From JBEIHX01 sp040381075 (GTDB lineage Bacteria; Pseudomonadota; Alphaproteobacteria; Caulobacterales; Aquidulcibacteraceae), in contig JBEIHX010000015.1 of NCBI GenBank assembly GCA_040381075.1, forward strand, positions 1 through 64,000: 64,000 bases of DNA, given 5' to 3'. Under the pieces are notes generated by a model, which saw only the letters and a list, made by a program, of their open reading frames with translations, was not told the DNA's origin and made no database searches. Position 1 is the first letter of the stretch. Every line of letters begins with the position of its first letter. This document shows positions 25,208 to 33,335 of the stretch, one piece after another. The translations under genes were made by a program, and so were the position numbers.

Positions 25208-25996
25208 TCAGAAGGTGGAGTTGCCGATCCCACCATCGATGATCACGCTCTGGCCTGTAACATAGTTGGCCTGCGCGCTGCAGAACATGGCGACGAAGGC
25301 GCCAACGTCATCCGGGTCGCCAAACCGGTTTGCAGGGATCCGCCACTCGTCCACGAACTTCTGCACCTCCTCATCATAGCTTGTGCCGTTTCTTTCGGCG
25401 GCTGCGGTGTAGCGCGTCTGGATGGAGCCCGTGTGGTGCATGCCCGGCAGGATGTTGTTGATGGTGACGTTGTGCCGGATCGCCTTCTTCGCGATCGCGA
25501 CGGTGTAGTTCGCGAGGGCGGCCCGGGGCGGACCGGACAGTATCCGAACCTCGGCCGGGTACTTGGCTGCGCCCGTGGCGATATTGACGATCCGCCCCCA
25601 CCCGCGCGCCATCATGCCGTCCACGGTCGCCCGGATGAACTCCACGGGCGAGATGAGGGTGACCGCCAGGGCGTCCATCCAGTCCTGGGGCGTAACGTCC
25701 TTGTAGTTGCCGGTCATGGGGGGCGGCGAACAGGTCCCTACCAGGATGTCGGGATCGGGGCAGAGACTGAGGATCTTTTCCCGGCCCGCCTGCGTGCTGT
25801 GATCGGCGACAATCGGCGTTATCTCGGCTCCTGTCGCCTCCGAGATGTCCCGGCAGGCGGCGACGAGCCTGTCCGCCCCCCGCGCGGACACAAAGAGGCG
25901 GGCGCCTTCCACCGCCAGGGCGCGCACAGCGCCCTTCCCCATGCCAACGCTGCCGCCGTTGACGATAGCCTTCCTGCCTCGAATGCCCAGGTCCAT
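25208..25996 (-). CDS. Atypical SDR-family protein lacking catalytic Tyr/Lys (SDR 4)
   Basis: 262 residues with an SDR fold. The cofactor motif is NGGSVGMGKG instead of TGxxxGIG. LVGTCSPPPMTGNYKDVTPQ replaces the NNAG block. Where YxxxK is expected the sequence reads LSGPPRAAL, so by alignment to the Y-x-x-x-K-A-A-L pattern Tyr becomes Ser and Lys becomes Arg. The C-terminus is normal (FCSAQANYVTGQSVIIDGG). This pattern fits a divergent SDR subfamily, so it is not simply a damaged gene. The start at 25996 precedes the Rossmann motif, with GGAGGG upstream. It leads into RHO 4. The chemistry is uncertain: it may be an alternative catalyst or a binding protein. Confidence 0.85.
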   Translation of the reverse strand: MDLGIRGRKAIVNGGSVGMGKGAVRALAVEGARLFVSARGADRLVAACRDISEATGAEITPIVADHSTQAGREKILSLCPDPDILVGTCSPPPMTGNYKDVTPQDWMDALAVTLISPVEFIRATVDGMMARGWGRIVNIATGAAKYPAEVRILSGPPRAALANYTVAIAKKAIRHNVTINNILPGMHHTGSIQTRYTAAAERNGTSYDEEVQKFVDEWRIPANRFGDPDDVGAFVAMFCSAQANYVTGQSVIIDGGIGNSTF

Positions 25997-26006
25997 GAGA
26001 CCCTCC

Positions 26007-26048
26007 TGCGGTTGTATCTGCGGTTGCACCCGCGTTCGCACCCGCGCC
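26007..26048. repeat. Imperfect 12-bp tandem repeat upstream of SDR 4
   Basis: About three and a half copies of a unit like CTGCGGTTGTAT / CTGCGGTTGCAC / CCGCGTTCGCAC, between the TonB receptor stop and the SDR 4 start. Confidence 0.6.
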
Positions 26049-26132
26049 AGCAACACGCCTGCCGGCCTGAACGTCAGGGGGACGCCTGGCGCACCCCCCT
26101 GCGGCGCGACGGAGCCGCGCCGGTCGCCCAGG

Positions 26133-28544
26133 TCAGTACCGCATGCCGAGGGCCAGACCCCACTCGCGCGGCGCATCGGGATTTGCCGTACCAAAGGCGT
26201 TGACGCCGGTGGCGAACAGGGTGCGGGCCGAATAGCTCTTGGTGTTGAGCATGTTCGTCCCGAACAGCCGGGCATACCATTTCCCGCCGTCCGGGGCGTA
26301 TTGCAGGGAAAGGTCAACATTGGTGCGCGGGCTGTAGCGGTTAATCTGCGTGGCTTCGCGGATGCCCTCCGCCCAATTGCCCCCGATATAGCTGACGGCA
26401 ATCCGCCAGTTGAGCGCCCCCTCTCCCACCGGCTGTTCATAGTTGATGCCGAAGAAGGCCGTGATGTGCGGCGCGGCGAAGTTCTGGGACCGCAGGTTGG
26501 TGAAATTCGGAGGCGATCCAACGAGATAGTCGGAGTCATACCCCGACCACGCCTGCCCAAAGGAACCGTCGATCTGAAGCTGATCGCCCGGGGTCAGGAA
26601 ATCCTCCAAGGGGATGGCGCTCCACTCGAGTTCGACGCCGCGCACGTGCGAGTCCTTGACATTCGAGGTTCTCTGGACGGCGCTGGTCGGACCGCCAGAC
26701 TGCACGTTGCGCTGGATACCGTCCCACCACTGATTAAAGGCGGTCACGTTCAACCGCAGGCGACGGTCAAACAGCTCCGAGCGGAAACCGGCTTCGAGCT
26801 GGTCCACCGCTTCTTCCTCGTAGAAGGAGGGGCGCCCGGTGAACGCTGGCAGCGTCGCGGCGCAGTTGGGGCAGCCCGAGGGACCCAGCTCATTGCGGCT
26901 TGCCCGGAAGGAGAAGCCGCCGGAGCGATGCCCGCGCGTGTAGCTGACATAAGTCATGACATTTTCGGCGGCTTGGTACTGGAGCGCACCCTTGAAGTCC
27001 AGGTTGGACCAATCCTGTCCGTCCTTGATGTCAAAACCGCCGGCCCGGCCGCGGGTGCAGGAAAACTCGCTGCTGGTTTCGAACGGCGGCACGATGCGCG
27101 CATCACAGGACCCGGAGTTCACCAGACCCATTGCGACGTCCTTGCTTTCGTGGGTGTAGCGCAGGCCCAGTGTCAGCGAGATCTGGTCCGTCAGGGTGAA
27201 GGTGCCCTCGGAAAAGGCGGCGTAAGAGTCGTGTTCGAGCAGATCGTAGCCAGGCGATCCCCCGCCGGTGGAGAAGCCATAGAAGCACGCCGGCGTGGTT
27301 GGCGTCGTGCATGTCGGCAAGCCGGCGCGCTGCTCGCCATATTCCAGATTTTGCGTGAAGTAGTAGAGCCCGGCGACAAAGTTGAACGTCTCGGAGAAGT
27401 TCGAGGCGTAGCGCAGCTCTTCGCTGAACTGGTCCTGGTTGATCCACAGCCGGGTGATGGACCGGGTCGGAGAACTCGCGGGCAGGCCGTCGAACTGTGC
27501 GCCAGAGAAGGCCTCGACATCGATGTAGCCGGTGACGGAGGTCAGTATGCCGTGACCGAGGTCCCAATTGGCCTCCGCGATCAGCTTGTTGATTTCGTGG
27601 TCGGAAAAGCTGTCCCACGGCTCCTGGGCGCTTTCAGTGCCATAGGTCTGCCAGAACCCGCGCGTGGCGGCGCGTCCGCCGGGCGCCTGCGGGTTGTCGC
27701 TCGTGCCGTCGCGGCTCTGGCCGAGCGACACGGCGGCGGCGCCGTCTCCCCCACGGGCAAAGTGCTCTCCGATGAGGGTCAGGTCAAACTTTTCCGAGGG
27801 CCTGTAAACCAGGGTGCCGCGCGCCAGATTGAACTCGCTGGCGCCATAGGGCGCACCGCCGCCATTGATGCGTTCAACGAACCCATCCTTCTGGCGCGTG
27901 CTGACCGCGAGTTTGCCAAGCAGCCTGTCGCCGACAAGGGGACCTTCGACCGACACATTGAAGTCGCGTCGGTTGAACGAGCCAATCGTCAGGTCACCGC
28001 GCGCCGCGAACTCATCGCCGGGCCGTCTCGTCCTGGTTACGACAGCTCCCACTGACGTATTGCGGCCGAACAGCGTGCCCTGGGGCCCGCGCAGAACCTC
28101 CAGGGATTCCATATCAAAGGTGTCGAGATTGGCGGCAACGTTCTGTGCAATGAACACACCATCCTGATAGACGCCGACCGCTGGATCGAAATTTGGCACG
28201 CTGAAGGTGACGCCGACCGCTCTCAGCCAGAACCTCTGGATGCCGGGAAAGGTGGATGTTTCACGGAAGTCGGCGCCGGGAACCATCTGGCCGAGTTCCT
28301 GGATGGTCCGGTAGTCGCCTTCCTCCAGCGTTTCGCCGGTGAACGCACTGATGGACGACGGGATCTCCTGCACGTCGAGGGCTTCGGCGCGCTTCTGCGA
28401 CGTCACCACGATCTCCTGGACTGTCGAGCGATCGTCGTCGACTTCCTGCGCAAGCGCCGCGGCTGGCGCAGCCATTGCCGTCAGAACCGCAAGGGCGCTG
28501 ACACTGCCGCTGAACCTGGTTCCACCCTTTGCTGATGTCGCCAT
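26133..28544 (-). CDS. TonB-dependent outer-membrane receptor
   Basis: 803 residues. The signal peptide (about 1-33) ends PAAALAQ. A TonB box follows in TVQEIVVTSQKRAE. The plug domain (about 40-160) has VQEIPSSISAFTGETL, VGVYQDGVFIAQN and VLRGPQGTLFGRNTSVGAV. The rest is a 22-strand beta barrel ending in REWGLALGMRY with the aromatic last residue needed for insertion. The type is that of the many TonB receptors in oligotrophic alphaproteobacteria. It imports a large or scarce substrate across the outer membrane using TonB energy. GGGAGGAACGC before the ATG at 28544 fixes the start. Upstream of SDR 4 and RHO 4 on the same strand, it could head their operon. Confidence 0.94.
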   Translation of the reverse strand: MATSAKGGTRFSGSVSALAVLTAMAAPAAALAQEVDDDRSTVQEIVVTSQKRAEALDVQEIPSSISAFTGETLEEGDYRTIQELGQMVPGADFRETSTFPGIQRFWLRAVGVTFSVPNFDPAVGVYQDGVFIAQNVAANLDTFDMESLEVLRGPQGTLFGRNTSVGAVVTRTRRPGDEFAARGDLTIGSFNRRDFNVSVEGPLVGDRLLGKLAVSTRQKDGFVERINGGGAPYGASEFNLARGTLVYRPSEKFDLTLIGEHFARGGDGAAAVSLGQSRDGTSDNPQAPGGRAATRGFWQTYGTESAQEPWDSFSDHEINKLIAEANWDLGHGILTSVTGYIDVEAFSGAQFDGLPASSPTRSITRLWINQDQFSEELRYASNFSETFNFVAGLYYFTQNLEYGEQRAGLPTCTTPTTPACFYGFSTGGGSPGYDLLEHDSYAAFSEGTFTLTDQISLTLGLRYTHESKDVAMGLVNSGSCDARIVPPFETSSEFSCTRGRAGGFDIKDGQDWSNLDFKGALQYQAAENVMTYVSYTRGHRSGGFSFRASRNELGPSGCPNCAATLPAFTGRPSFYEEEAVDQLEAGFRSELFDRRLRLNVTAFNQWWDGIQRNVQSGGPTSAVQRTSNVKDSHVRGVELEWSAIPLEDFLTPGDQLQIDGSFGQAWSGYDSDYLVGSPPNFTNLRSQNFAAPHITAFFGINYEQPVGEGALNWRIAVSYIGGNWAEGIREATQINRYSPRTNVDLSLQYAPDGGKWYARLFGTNMLNTKSYSARTLFATGVNAFGTANPDAPREWGLALGMRY

Positions 28545-29789
28545 TGCGTTCCTCCCTGGGGTCGGTTGGCGCCGCGGTCGGCGCCGGCGCCAACCCATTC
28601 GCTTTCGCCCGTTGTTGCGGCATGGTTCGCCGTCGCGCTACATCAACAGGGCGTTGCGGGTTGGCCAACCTGACAGAAAGGTCAGGCCCGGGCCCGCACC
28701 GGGCCGCATCAGGCCTGCGCATGCGGGTTTCGCCCCTGCACGCCTGGCAGGGTGATGTCAGGCGAAGGGGTGCACTGCGTCCGGGGCTTGCCGCATGAAG
28801 GCAAGGAACCGGCCACCCGCAGCGCGGCGCGGGCCGGCGGTCACCTTCAGCACACCCCACTTTTTCCCGTGCGATTGGAACGAAACGCGCTGGCGCTCGC
28901 GGGGCTTGTGCGCGTGGTCATTGTCCCCACGCGCCGTGCAGGGAACCGGAAGTTCAGGACCTTGCCCGCCACACTCACTCACGCAGTTCGCTGTGCGACG
29001 CCCCCGCCCCTGCGCGCCACTGCGCCGCAGAACCCGGCGGCGAGGCGCAACAGTCGCGACAGCCTGGCGGGCGACCTCGCGAAGCGGCGGGCCGGGACGG
29101 CCCCCGGGCGCCGCGCGGCCAGGCGCAACGCCGTGGGCGCGGGCCCGTCCGGCGCATCGGCAGGTCTGGTCAAGGCAGCCGGTGATCCCGGCAGGCTGGG
29201 TCACACGCTCAATCAGGCGACGCATGGCGCCTGGGATCAGGCTCTGGGGAAGGTGCGGGCGGGCGACGCATCGGCGGTCACAGAGGCTCCTGCGAAGGCG
29301 TAGACGTTCGCTTGCTGCGACGATCGTGGGCGTGTGGCGGCGCCGGTCGCCACCGCCGCGCAGGCGATGGGCGCCTGGAGTGACTGCCGGTTTGGAAACC
29401 AGCCACCCGACGTCTTGTGTCCTTCCGCCATGGCGCTGAACATGCAGAACCCTGAACGGCGCACGCCGGCGCCCAAGCCCGCCCTGCGCCTGGGGACAGC
29501 CCCGCCGAAACCGTCACGCTCGCCCCGCGATCGCGCGTTGCGCAAGTGCAGGAGGCGCGCGCCATGACAGCCGAACGCCGTCACGGCCCAGGCCGCCGCA
29601 ATGCGCGTGCGCCGAACCATGCCGGACCCGAGGCCGGTCGTCGTCCTGGACGTCACGCGACGGGGCCCTCGCCGCCACGCTCGGGCGCCACCCATCAATG
29701 ACGTCCGGAACCGGTGCTGAGCCGGGGCATCGGCGGGCCGCGGCGGTTTTTGGGGCTTTTCAAACCTGCGCACCCCTGGCGCGGCATGG
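28545..29789. other. Gene-poor 1.2-kb region
   Basis: The stretch between the TonB receptor start and tRNA-Pro is 1245 bases without a recognisable gene. The part near 28545-28600 should hold the receptor's promoter. Several overlapping open frames exist on both strands, but all are Arg/Pro/Ala-rich products of high GC without a start signal, a conserved motif or a hydrophobic pattern. I see no inverted repeats, IS remnants or RNA gene. It may be a decayed segment at the right edge of the accessory block. Confidence 0.5.
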
Positions 29790-29863
29790 TCGGGGCGGCG
29801 GGATTCGAACTCGCGGCCCCCTGCTCCCAAAGCAGGTGCTCTACCAGACTGAGCTACGCCCCG
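29790..29863 (-). tRNA. tRNA-Pro (UGG)
   Basis: Minus-strand cloverleaf of 74 bases: acceptor CGGGGCG paired with CGCCCCG, D-arm GCTC-AGTCTGGTA-GAGC, anticodon stem CCTGC/GCAGG with loop TTTGGGA (anticodon TGG), T-arm with GTTCGAATC, discriminator A. CCA is not encoded. It sits at the right border of the gene-poor region next to the accessory block, a usual integration target position, although no attachment-site repeat is seen. Confidence 0.96.
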
Positions 29864-30043
29864 AGACCATGCCCCCTTTCCATAGGGTGGACCTGCCTCG
29901 TTTGGCAAGGAATGGGCGCCTCCGGTCGGCGGTCGGCGCGCCCACTGCAGAGCAAAGGCGATCAGGAGATCCAGTGGGCCCTACATACCGTATCCTATCT
30001 TACTGACGATACGTTTTGTGTCGTCGTTGACGGAGAGAAGCCA

Positions 30044-30583
30044 ATGAAGACGATCCTGTTCGCCACCGCCAGCGCGCTCCTGGCCGCCACGGCGTCTGCA
30101 GCATGCCCGCAGGCGGCCGCGCATCGACCGATGCCGGTCAAGCTTGTCGCGGCGCATGCGCCTGAGCGGGCGGATATCGTGGACACCGCTGTCGGCGCTG
30201 GAAACTTCACAGCGCTGGTGGCCGCCGTCCAGGCGGCCGGGCTGGTGGAAGCCCTCAAGGGCCCCGGTCCGTTCACGGTGTTCGCGCCAAGCGATGAGGC
30301 CTTCGCGAAACTGCCGCCGGCCGAACTTGCGAAGCTCCTGGCGCCTGAAGGCAAAGCGGCGCTGACCAGAATCCTCACCTACCACGTCGTGCCGGGAGTG
30401 GTGCTGTCCAGCGACCTGGCTGGACGCAAGACCCATCCCAGGAGCCTGCAGGGCGCAACGCTTCGTGTTGATGCAACAGGCGCAGGGCTGAGAGTTGACG
30501 CAGCAAGGGTCGTGGCCGCTGACATCGAGGCGTCCAACGGCGTCATCCACGTGATCGACACCGTACTCATGCCGCCGGGCTGA
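30044..30583 (+). CDS. Fasciclin (FAS1) domain secreted protein
   Basis: 179 residues. The signal peptide (about 1-19, ending ATASA) precedes one FAS1 domain: DIVDTAVGAGNFTALVAAVQ, VEALKGPGPFTVFAPSDEAF, LTRILTYHVVPGVV and the C-terminal NGVIHVIDTVLMPPG. Small single-domain FAS1 proteins of this kind are periplasmic or secreted and are linked to adhesion or surface interactions, with no catalytic role known. GGAGAG upstream and a signal peptide at the ATG at 30044 fix the start. An in-frame opening that runs back through the tRNA is not part of the gene. It converges on the SMP-30 gene. Confidence 0.93.
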   Translation: MKTILFATASALLAATASAACPQAAAHRPMPVKLVAAHAPERADIVDTAVGAGNFTALVAAVQAAGLVEALKGPGPFTVFAPSDEAFAKLPPAELAKLLAPEGKAALTRILTYHVVPGVVLSSDLAGRKTHPRSLQGATLRVDATGAGLRVDAARVVAADIEASNGVIHVIDTVLMPPG

Positions 30584-30650
30584 TACTGCAGGGGGGAGGC
30601 CGCCGTCTGACGGTTCAAGGCCGCCCGGACGCCTGCAGGGCGTCGGGACT

Positions 30651-30676
30651 GGGGCCGGCGCACCAGCGTCGGCCCC
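30651..30676. terminator. Hairpin between convergent genes
   Basis: GGGGCCG at 30651-30657 pairs with CGGCCCC at 30670-30676, with an inner CGC/GCG pair. It lies between the convergent fasciclin and SMP-30 stops and could end both transcripts. There is no U tract on either side, so the call is tentative. Confidence 0.4.
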
Positions 30677-30684
30677 GCCTGCGC

Positions 30685-31596
30685 TCAGTATGGACAGAAG
30701 TTGAGCTTCAGACCCGGGCGCGGCCAGCGCGTCCTGATCAGCTTGCCGGTGCTCGACAGGCAGATATAGGCGTCACGCATATCTGCGCCGCCAAAGCAGA
30801 TATTCGTGGTCAAAAGATCCGGAAATGGCAGATGTTGCGTTGTCCCATCGCGATCAAAAACAGTGATTCCGCCATTGAGGATGGTCGCCACACACACCTT
30901 GCCGCCGGCCTCGACTGCGAGACTGTCAAGGAACTGATGCCCGGGCAAAGTTGCAATGAGACGTCCTATGTACCCAGGTCCCGGCGCCGGCGCGACTTCG
31001 CCTTCGCCCGCGACATCGAAGGCCCACAGCTTTCCGGTGCGCGTTTCTGCGGCGTAAACGACCGTTTCATCCGGCGACAGACCAACGCCATTGAGCGATA
31101 TGGCCGGATAGACCGCTTCCCTGATCAAGGACCCGTCGGGCCGGGCGTAGTAGAGGCCGGAATTGTCATTGTGACGCTCATAGGTCTTGCCGAGGTCGGT
31201 GAACCAGAAGCCCCCGGAGCGATTGAACACAATGTCGTTCGGGCCCGACAAACGCTGCCCGTCGATGCTGTCGTAGACACGATCGAAGCGGCCGCTCGCA
31301 AGATCCACACGTTCGATCCGTCCGCCGGCATAATCCTTGGCGGCGTGTCCGGGTATTCGCATCCCCATCACATCGTGCCACTCGAAGCCGCCGTTGTTGC
31401 AGACATAGACCGCGCCGTCCGGACCGATCGCAGCGCCGTTCGGACCGCCGCCGAGGTGGCAGATCACTTCTGCTTTCCCATTCCAGACCCGCGACAGCGT
31501 TCCGCGCGCGATCTCAACAAGGATTATGGAGCCGTCCGGCATGATGATCGGCCCTTCCGGAAACAAAAGCCCGTCGGCCAGAATCTCGAAGTCCAT
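30685..31596 (-). CDS. SMP-30/gluconolactonase/LRE-family protein
   Basis: 303 residues, a six-bladed propeller of the SMP-30 group. Motifs: LLFPEGPIIMPDGSIILVEI, CHLGGGPNGAAIGPDGAVYV, RLSGPNDIVFNRSGGFWFTD, SLNGVGLSPDETVVYAAET and ICFGGADMRDAYICLSSTGK. The metal-site residues of the family (Glu in PEGP, Asn in GPNDIVF, Asp in LSPDE) are present, so divalent-metal lactonase activity is plausible. It may open a lactone formed after oxygenation, but it is separated from the oxygenase block by a gene-poor gap and tRNA-Pro. It lies 51 bases downstream of nothing recognised; folA begins left of it on the same strand further right. Confidence 0.9.
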   Translation of the reverse strand: MDFEILADGLLFPEGPIIMPDGSIILVEIARGTLSRVWNGKAEVICHLGGGPNGAAIGPDGAVYVCNNGGFEWHDVMGMRIPGHAAKDYAGGRIERVDLASGRFDRVYDSIDGQRLSGPNDIVFNRSGGFWFTDLGKTYERHNDNSGLYYARPDGSLIREAVYPAISLNGVGLSPDETVVYAAETRTGKLWAFDVAGEGEVAPAPGPGYIGRLIATLPGHQFLDSLAVEAGGKVCVATILNGGITVFDRDGTTQHLPFPDLLTTNICFGGADMRDAYICLSSTGKLIRTRWPRPGLKLNFCPY

Positions 31597-31647
31597 GGAT
31601 CTCCTCCCCTTGATTTCCCACCAGAATGCCGGGGCCTGCGGCCGCTG

Positions 31648-32172
31648 TCACGGGGCTGGAGACCGCTCCAGCGTCACGACTGTCGCTGTCGCATCGTCCC
31701 CCTCGCTTGCCGGCAGCGCCCAACGCGCGGTCTCGCGCCAGCCGGTGCGGTCAAATGGCGGAAACACCACATCTCCGGCCGGACTCGCGGCGACCTCGGT
31801 CAGGAGCAGCCGGTCCGCGTATCGCAGGGTCTGGGCGTAAAGCGCCGCGCCCCCGATCACCACAACCTCGTCGGCGCCAGCCGCACGCGCCGCGGCGCGT
31901 GCGGCTGCCAGCGCGGATTCGAGATCACTGTGGACGACTGCGCCCTCGGCGCGGAAGTCAGAACGCCGGCTCACAACAATATTCGCCCGGCCCGGCAACG
32001 GCCTGCGCGGCAGGCTGTCCCAGGTTGCGCGCCCCATCAGCACGGGCTTTCCCAGGGTTGCGCGCTTGAACCAGGCAAGGTCGCCCTTCAACCGCCACGG
32101 CAGGCCGCCGTCGCGCCCGATGACGCCGTTCTCGGCGACGGCGGCGATAAGTACGAGTCGTGGCTGGTCCAT
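31648..32172 (-). CDS. folA: Dihydrofolate reductase
   Basis: 174 residues. It reduces dihydrofolate to tetrahydrofolate with NADPH. Motifs: LIAAVAENGVIGRDGGLPWR, LKGDLAWFKRATLGKPVLMG, RATWDSLPRRPLPGR, IVVSRR, VVVIGGAALYAQTL and LLTEV. The catalytic carboxylate is the Asp in LKGDLAWFKR. The start at 32172 gives the standard N-terminus (DQPRLVLIAAVAENG). A longer frame upstream runs through a tandem repeat and is not conserved. It is 51 bases upstream of the SMP-30 gene on the same strand, so the two may be cotranscribed. Length is normal for chromosomal FolA, with a slightly long Ala-rich segment before the VVVIGG strand. Confidence 0.95.
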   Translation of the reverse strand: MDQPRLVLIAAVAENGVIGRDGGLPWRLKGDLAWFKRATLGKPVLMGRATWDSLPRRPLPGRANIVVSRRSDFRAEGAVVHSDLESALAAARAAARAAGADEVVVIGGAALYAQTLRYADRLLLTEVAASPAGDVVFPPFDRTGWRETARWALPASEGDDATATVVTLERSPAP

Positions 32173-32220
32173 AGCCCAGCATAGCCGGCCTGACGGGCGC
32201 GCACAGCCCACAGGATGAAC

Positions 32221-32256
32221 GCCTGCTGGCTGGATGCCTGCTGGCTGGATGCCTGC
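32221..32256 (+). repeat. 15-bp tandem repeat, 2.4 copies
   Basis: GCCTGCTGGCTGGAT occurs at 32221-32235 and 32236-32250, with the first six bases again at 32251-32256. It lies in the divergent gap between folA and the VUT transporter. Confidence 0.95.
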
Positions 32257-32464
32257 GCGATCGATCCAGCGCCGGGCGCCGCGCCGGACCGCGCCGTCTG
32301 GCCCGCAGCGAACCCTGAGACAATTCGCCCGTTCGCCCGCGCGGGGCGCGCCTGCACAGTGCGCCCTCAACACTGCCTGGCCGCGCCTGGGTGCGCGGCG
32401 GCGATGAGACCGGACCGATTTGCCGGGCGTATGCGTCAGGTCTGAAGCCCCGGGAGGGCCGGCG

Positions 32465-33133
32465 ATGGAGTGGATCAACTCGCTGGATACGTGGTCGGCG
32501 CCGGCGCGCGACTGGATTTCCAGCGTCGGCGTGCCGATGCAGATCCTGCTCGCCGTGGCTGTCATGGTGGCCGGCGCGGTGCTGATGTCGCTGATCACCG
32601 GTCGGCGGGTGTGGGACTGCAAGGCGTCCGGTTTCTACCTGGCGCTTGTGCCGTTTGTGAACTGGTCCTTCACCTGGGCGCCGATGTTTCCGATCGGGGA
32701 CACTGGCGGCATGCTGAACCCAATCACCATCGTCACCGGACTGGTGATGGTGTTCCGGGATTTTGCCCAGCGCGAAATCAAGAACTGGATCCTGCTGCTG
32801 CTGGCGATTGGGGTGGGGCTGACCTATCTGTCGGCCGGCGGCGCGCTGGCGATCGCCTCCGGCGCGGCTTTCCTCATTTCCGAACTCGCCGACTGGGTCG
32901 TGTACAATACGGTCAGGCGCCCGCTCAGTCAGCGCATTGTGATATCATCAGCGGCGTCAGCCCCGTTGGACAGTTTCGTGTTCAACTGGCTCGCTGAGCT
33001 CATCCGACCGGGCATCTTCAACATCTGGTCGATCACCGCCTCAATCCTCGGCAAAATGATCGGTGCGGTCATCGTATCCGCCGTCGTGCGCGCGCAGGAA
33101 CAGCGCAATCCGGCGCTGGCGCGCGAACTTTGA
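32465..33133 (+). CDS. VUT-family transporter (queuosine-precursor type)
   Basis: 222 residues with about six membrane segments. The VUT/YhhQ signature is visible as MLNPITIVTGLVMVFRDFAQ followed by REIKNW. FLISELADWVVYNTVR forms a conserved late helix, and SQRIVISSAASAPLDSFVFN resembles the YhhQ substrate-pocket segment. Family members import preQ0/preQ1 or related vitamins. I saw no preQ1 riboswitch I can support upstream. The ATG at 32465 follows GGGAGGG. The gene stands alone before tRNA-Thr. The annotation as a queuosine-precursor transporter is by family resemblance only. Confidence 0.82.
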   Translation: MEWINSLDTWSAPARDWISSVGVPMQILLAVAVMVAGAVLMSLITGRRVWDCKASGFYLALVPFVNWSFTWAPMFPIGDTGGMLNPITIVTGLVMVFRDFAQREIKNWILLLLAIGVGLTYLSAGGALAIASGAAFLISELADWVVYNTVRRPLSQRIVISSAASAPLDSFVFNWLAELIRPGIFNIWSITASILGKMIGAVIVSAVVRAQEQRNPALAREL

Positions 33134-33196
33134 CGCGCGGTGCAGCGCGCGCGCCATCGACGCCCGGCGGAAGGCTGTGCTAGGAGCGCGCCGCGA

Positions 33197-33271
33197 GCCG
33201 GCATAGCTCAGCGGTAGAGCAGCGGTTTTGTAAACCGAAGGTCGGGGGTTCAATCCCCTCTGCCGGCACCA
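33197..33271 (+). tRNA. tRNA-Thr (UGU)
   Basis: 75 bases including encoded CCA: acceptor GCCGGCA/TGCCGGC, D-arm GCTC-AGCGGTA-GAGC, anticodon loop TTTGTAA (anticodon TGT) with a 4-bp core stem CGGT/ACCG, T-arm GGGGG-TTCAATC-CCCTC, discriminator A, CCA. It lies between the VUT transporter and a cytochrome c gene. Confidence 0.95.
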
Positions 33272-33335
33272 TTCAGTTTCAGACCGCCGGGGCGGCGACA
33301 AAGCTGCCCCAGGCGGGAAGCCACGGGAGCGAGTC

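Noticed and set aside
25845..28055. Very long plus-strand open frame antisense to the TonB receptor
   Set aside because: Shadow of the receptor gene; no recognisable domain, and the receptor frame has clear plug and barrel motifs.
10178..28544. Assignment of the block to a named pathway such as biphenyl, carbazole or steroid degradation
   Set aside because: No ring-cleavage dioxygenase, specific CoA ligase or other diagnostic enzyme is present, so the substrate cannot be named from sequence.
28752..29439. Genes in the gap after the TonB receptor
   Set aside because: The overlapping frames are Arg/Pro-rich with no motif, start signal or hydrophobic pattern.
29714..30043. N-terminal extension of the fasciclin gene through tRNA-Pro
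   Set aside because: A tRNA gene overlaps it, and a good signal peptide with ribosome-binding site is at 30044.
32340..32464. preQ1 riboswitch upstream of the VUT transporter
   Set aside because: I could not identify a supportable aptamer by eye; a covariance-model search with the preQ1 families would decide.
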